DNA from: Ichthyophis bannanicus
Lineage: Eukaryota; Chordata; Amphibia; Gymnophiona; Ichthyophiidae
Reading direction: 5' to 3'
DNA: 64,000 bases
Assembly (NCBI GenBank): GCA_033557465.1
Contig: CM066035.1
Location: 903,805,309-903,869,308 of the forward strand
Shown here piece after piece: positions 61,812-64,000 of this stretch. The position numbers and the translations under genes were made by a program. Each line of letters starts with the position of its first letter. The stretch's first letter is position 1. The notes under the pieces are model-generated. The model made no database searches and was not told the DNA's origin. It saw only the letters and a program-made list of their open reading frames with translations.

Positions 61812-62984
61812 TTACGGAGTATGGCCTGGCCAAAGGCGCTGTCCTATTGGGACTCCCTTTCCAGGCAGTAGTGAGTTGCAAAAGGTATGGACTGAAGACC
61901 AGGTGGCGGCCCGGTAAATTTCCATCATGGGGACGGAACACAGAATGGCCACGGAAGTAGCCATGGCCCTGACGCAGTGCGCTGTGACACTCTGGTCCAG
62001 TGGGATTCCCGCTTGCTCTTGGGCAAGGGTAATGTAGTCCACTGCCCAAGTGGACAGAGTTTGCTTAGTCACTGGAAGTCCCAGACAGCTGGAGTCATAG
62101 GATACAAAAAGCTGTTGGGCATTGCAGTGGCCCTGACTCCGTTGCAGGTAGAAGGACAGGGCCCTCTTGCAATCCAGAGTATGGAGAATGGTCTCCGCCC
62201 TACCGGCATGAGGCCTGGGAAAGGTGGTAGGGAGTACCACCTCCTGATTGAGGTGGAATGGGGACACCACCTTCAGCAGAAACTTGGGGTATGTGCGGAG
62301 CACCACCCTGTTTTTGTAGAACCTCGTGTAAGGAGACACTGCCATCAGAGCCTGGAGCTCGCTGACTCTGCATGCTGAAGTGAGCGCTACCAGGAAGGCG
62401 ACCTTCCAGGAGAGGTACCGCAGATAGCCAGAGGCTCAAAAGGAGGCTTGGTGAGCTGTGAGAGCATCACATTAAGGTCCCACTCTGCCACTGGAGGACG
62501 GATGGGGGTTTGGATAACATGAGTCCCCATAGGAACTGGGACACAAGGGGCTGAGCCAAGAGGGATTTCCCCTCGACAGAGTGGTGATGCGCTGCGATGG
62601 TGCTCTGGTGTACTCCGAGTTGGACTTAAGTCTCGCCTGCAATAGGTGGAACAGGTACCACATGCACTTAGCAGGAGAATGGGTTCGTCCGCTTTTCTGT
62701 CTGCGACAGTGAGAAACGGCGCCACTTGAAGGCGTATGCCCTTCTAATGGAGGCCTTATGAGAGGCCAGGAGAATCTCTTCCATGCCTCATGGGAGACTG
62801 AACCTTTCAGCAGCCAAGCTGTGAGCAAGAGGGACCCCAGATTGGGGTGTAGGACAGAGCCCTGCTCCTGCAAGAATAGTCCTGGGGCTTGGCAAAGGGG
62901 AATCTGCAGTACCGTTGACAGGGAAAGGAGCAGTGGGAACCAGGGCTGCCTGGGCCACCGAGGGGTTATCAGCACTAGCAACAC
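61812..62984 (-). pseudogene. E9 tyrosine recombinase remnant
   Basis: YTRFYKNRVVLRTYPKFL, LHTLDCKRALSFYL, TAHCVRAMATSVA (HxxR) and ATWSSVHTF (Trp). The Tyr block is then out of frame (FCNSLLPGKG). Arg I and the N-terminal domain lie in other frames (62387-62984). Confidence 0.78.
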
Positions 62985-63055
62985 TCCTTTGCGCTAAGCC
63001 TTGAACAGGTCTTGGCTATCAGTGGCATTGGAGGCCTGTACAGGAGGCCTTCCGT

Positions 63056-64000
63056 TCACAGGATGAGGAATGCATCTGCTGCTACCTGAGACGGGTGCAG
63101 TCTGCGGAAACAGAAATGGGGCAACTGTGTGTTGTCTGGGCTGGCGAACAGGTCCATCACCAGGACGCCCCAGAGCCGGAACAACCGCAAGGCTACTGCT
63201 GGGTATAGGCACCACTCATGCGGCTGGAGTATTCTGCTCAGTTTGTCCACTAGGACATTGTCCTGGCCCGGGAGGTAAACCATCCTTAAGAGTATCCCTC
63301 TGCGTATAGCATAGGAGTAGAAGGCTACCGCCTCCTGAAGGGACTCCGTCCCCCCTTGTTTGTTCACATAAAACATTGCGACCTAGTTGTTGGTCTAGAT
63401 CAATGACTGCATGGTGCTGTAGTTGGTGGCATAAGGCTGTGAGGGCCAGGAATATCACCCTAACTTCCAGCTGGTTGATATGCATTTCGGATTCCCTCTG
63501 GGACCAGCAGCCTTGTGTTTGAAGGCAATGCACTCCCCAGCCCATTAGAGAGGTGTCCATGGTGAGGACCTTCTGGGGGATGGGTGCCTGGAAGGGCATC
63601 CCGGCTTGAAGGCGACATGGATTCTGCCACCATCCAAGGGAGCCTGCTAACTGTCCTTGAGCCTGCCTGTGGCTTGGCCCCACAGAGTGCAGACACCACT
63701 GGGCTGCTCTCCTGTGCAGGTGGGCATTTTGTGTTACATGGACTGTGGAGGCCATGTGTCCCAGCAGGCGGAGGAGAAGCCGGGCGGATAGTGTCCTGTG
63801 CCGTTGTACCTAATTCCCTGAGGGGTTGTGACCTCTCCTAAGGGAGGAAGGCTTTTGCCTGAAGGGTGTCCAGCTACGCCCCTATGAACTCTAGGCGCTG
63901 ATTCGGAGTGAGGTGGGACTTGGGGTAGTTTATGAAAAACCCCAGGGGCTGCAGGGCATTTATGGTGCATCCAGTGGTGCATTGTGCCTATGTAGCTTTG
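63056..64000 (-). pseudogene. E9 RNase H, MT and RT end
   Basis: RT C-terminal and RNase H: LTMDTSLMGWGVH, MHINQLEVRVIFLAL, MFYVNKQGG, LVDKLSRILQPHEW; MT: VMDLFASPDNTQ. Frame changes near 63390 and beyond 63750. The catalytic RT core is outside the window. Confidence 0.75.

Larger units (their letters stand above)
61278..64000 (-). mobile_element. E9: DIRS element (B-like), cut by window end
   Basis: 3' ITR from 61278 with 27-nt extension and CACCTGTAACAGGTG; ICR 61533-61630; YR 61812-62984; MT and RNase H 63056-63600; RT begins about 63600 and runs off the window. Frames are broken repeatedly. Confidence 0.85.

Noticed and set aside
1..64000. CRISPR arrays, operons, bacterial or viral gene content
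   Set aside because: None seen; the sequence is vertebrate nuclear DNA with retrotransposons and spliced exons.

Overview
The window looks like nuclear DNA of a large-genome vertebrate, most likely an amphibian. DIRS-rich, CR1-rich sequence of this kind is known from salamanders and caecilians, and I lean to caecilian. No species can be named from the sequence. By my tally about 57 of 64 kb is transposon-derived.

The backbone is a dense, nested set of DIRS-type tyrosine-recombinase (YR) retrotransposons. I count twelve, and all twelve are on the minus strand. On the + strand each reads 3' inverted terminal repeat (ITR), internal complementary region (ICR), YR, Dam-like MT, RNase H, RT, gag, 5' ITR. 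I call them E0 (1-157), E1 (2244-4416), E2 (4417-7635, old), E3 (7762-13523), E5 (14576-22186, split), E4 (16137-21867, inside a CR1 inside E5), E6 (23530-34885, split by E7), E7 (25302-30885, best preserved), E8 (37580-43449), E9 (61278 to window end), and two members of a second lineage, F1 (43930-52270) and F2 (52822-56230).

Other elements are CR1 LINE pieces, an L1-type LINE (57826-61265), L2-like LINE tails, a tRNA-derived SINE, two MITE-like inverted-repeat elements, and a Tc1/mariner copy (46983-49760) carrying an L1 ORF1-only insertion with a 13-bp target duplication.

The only host coding sequence I can support is three phase-0 exons on the minus strand (37346-37417, 37073-37147, 14211-14315). 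They belong to one unidentified gene that reads right to left. Its 22.8-kb intron is filled by E4-E7, all in sense orientation.

How the best DIRS copies seem to work: gag ends in a TTT-TGA-C or CTT-TGA-C heptamer (E3, E7, E8). RT-RNase H-MT lies in the +1 frame from that point. The gag frame itself stays open beyond the TGA and in E7 runs unbroken for 957 codons to the end of the YR. One leaky stop could therefore route ribosomes to Gag, to RT by a +1 shift, or to YR by readthrough. The ICR joins complements of both element ends, and two insertion sites (E3, E4) fit YR-mediated integration of a circle at a 2-bp core. These recoding and integration inferences are the most interesting content of the window.
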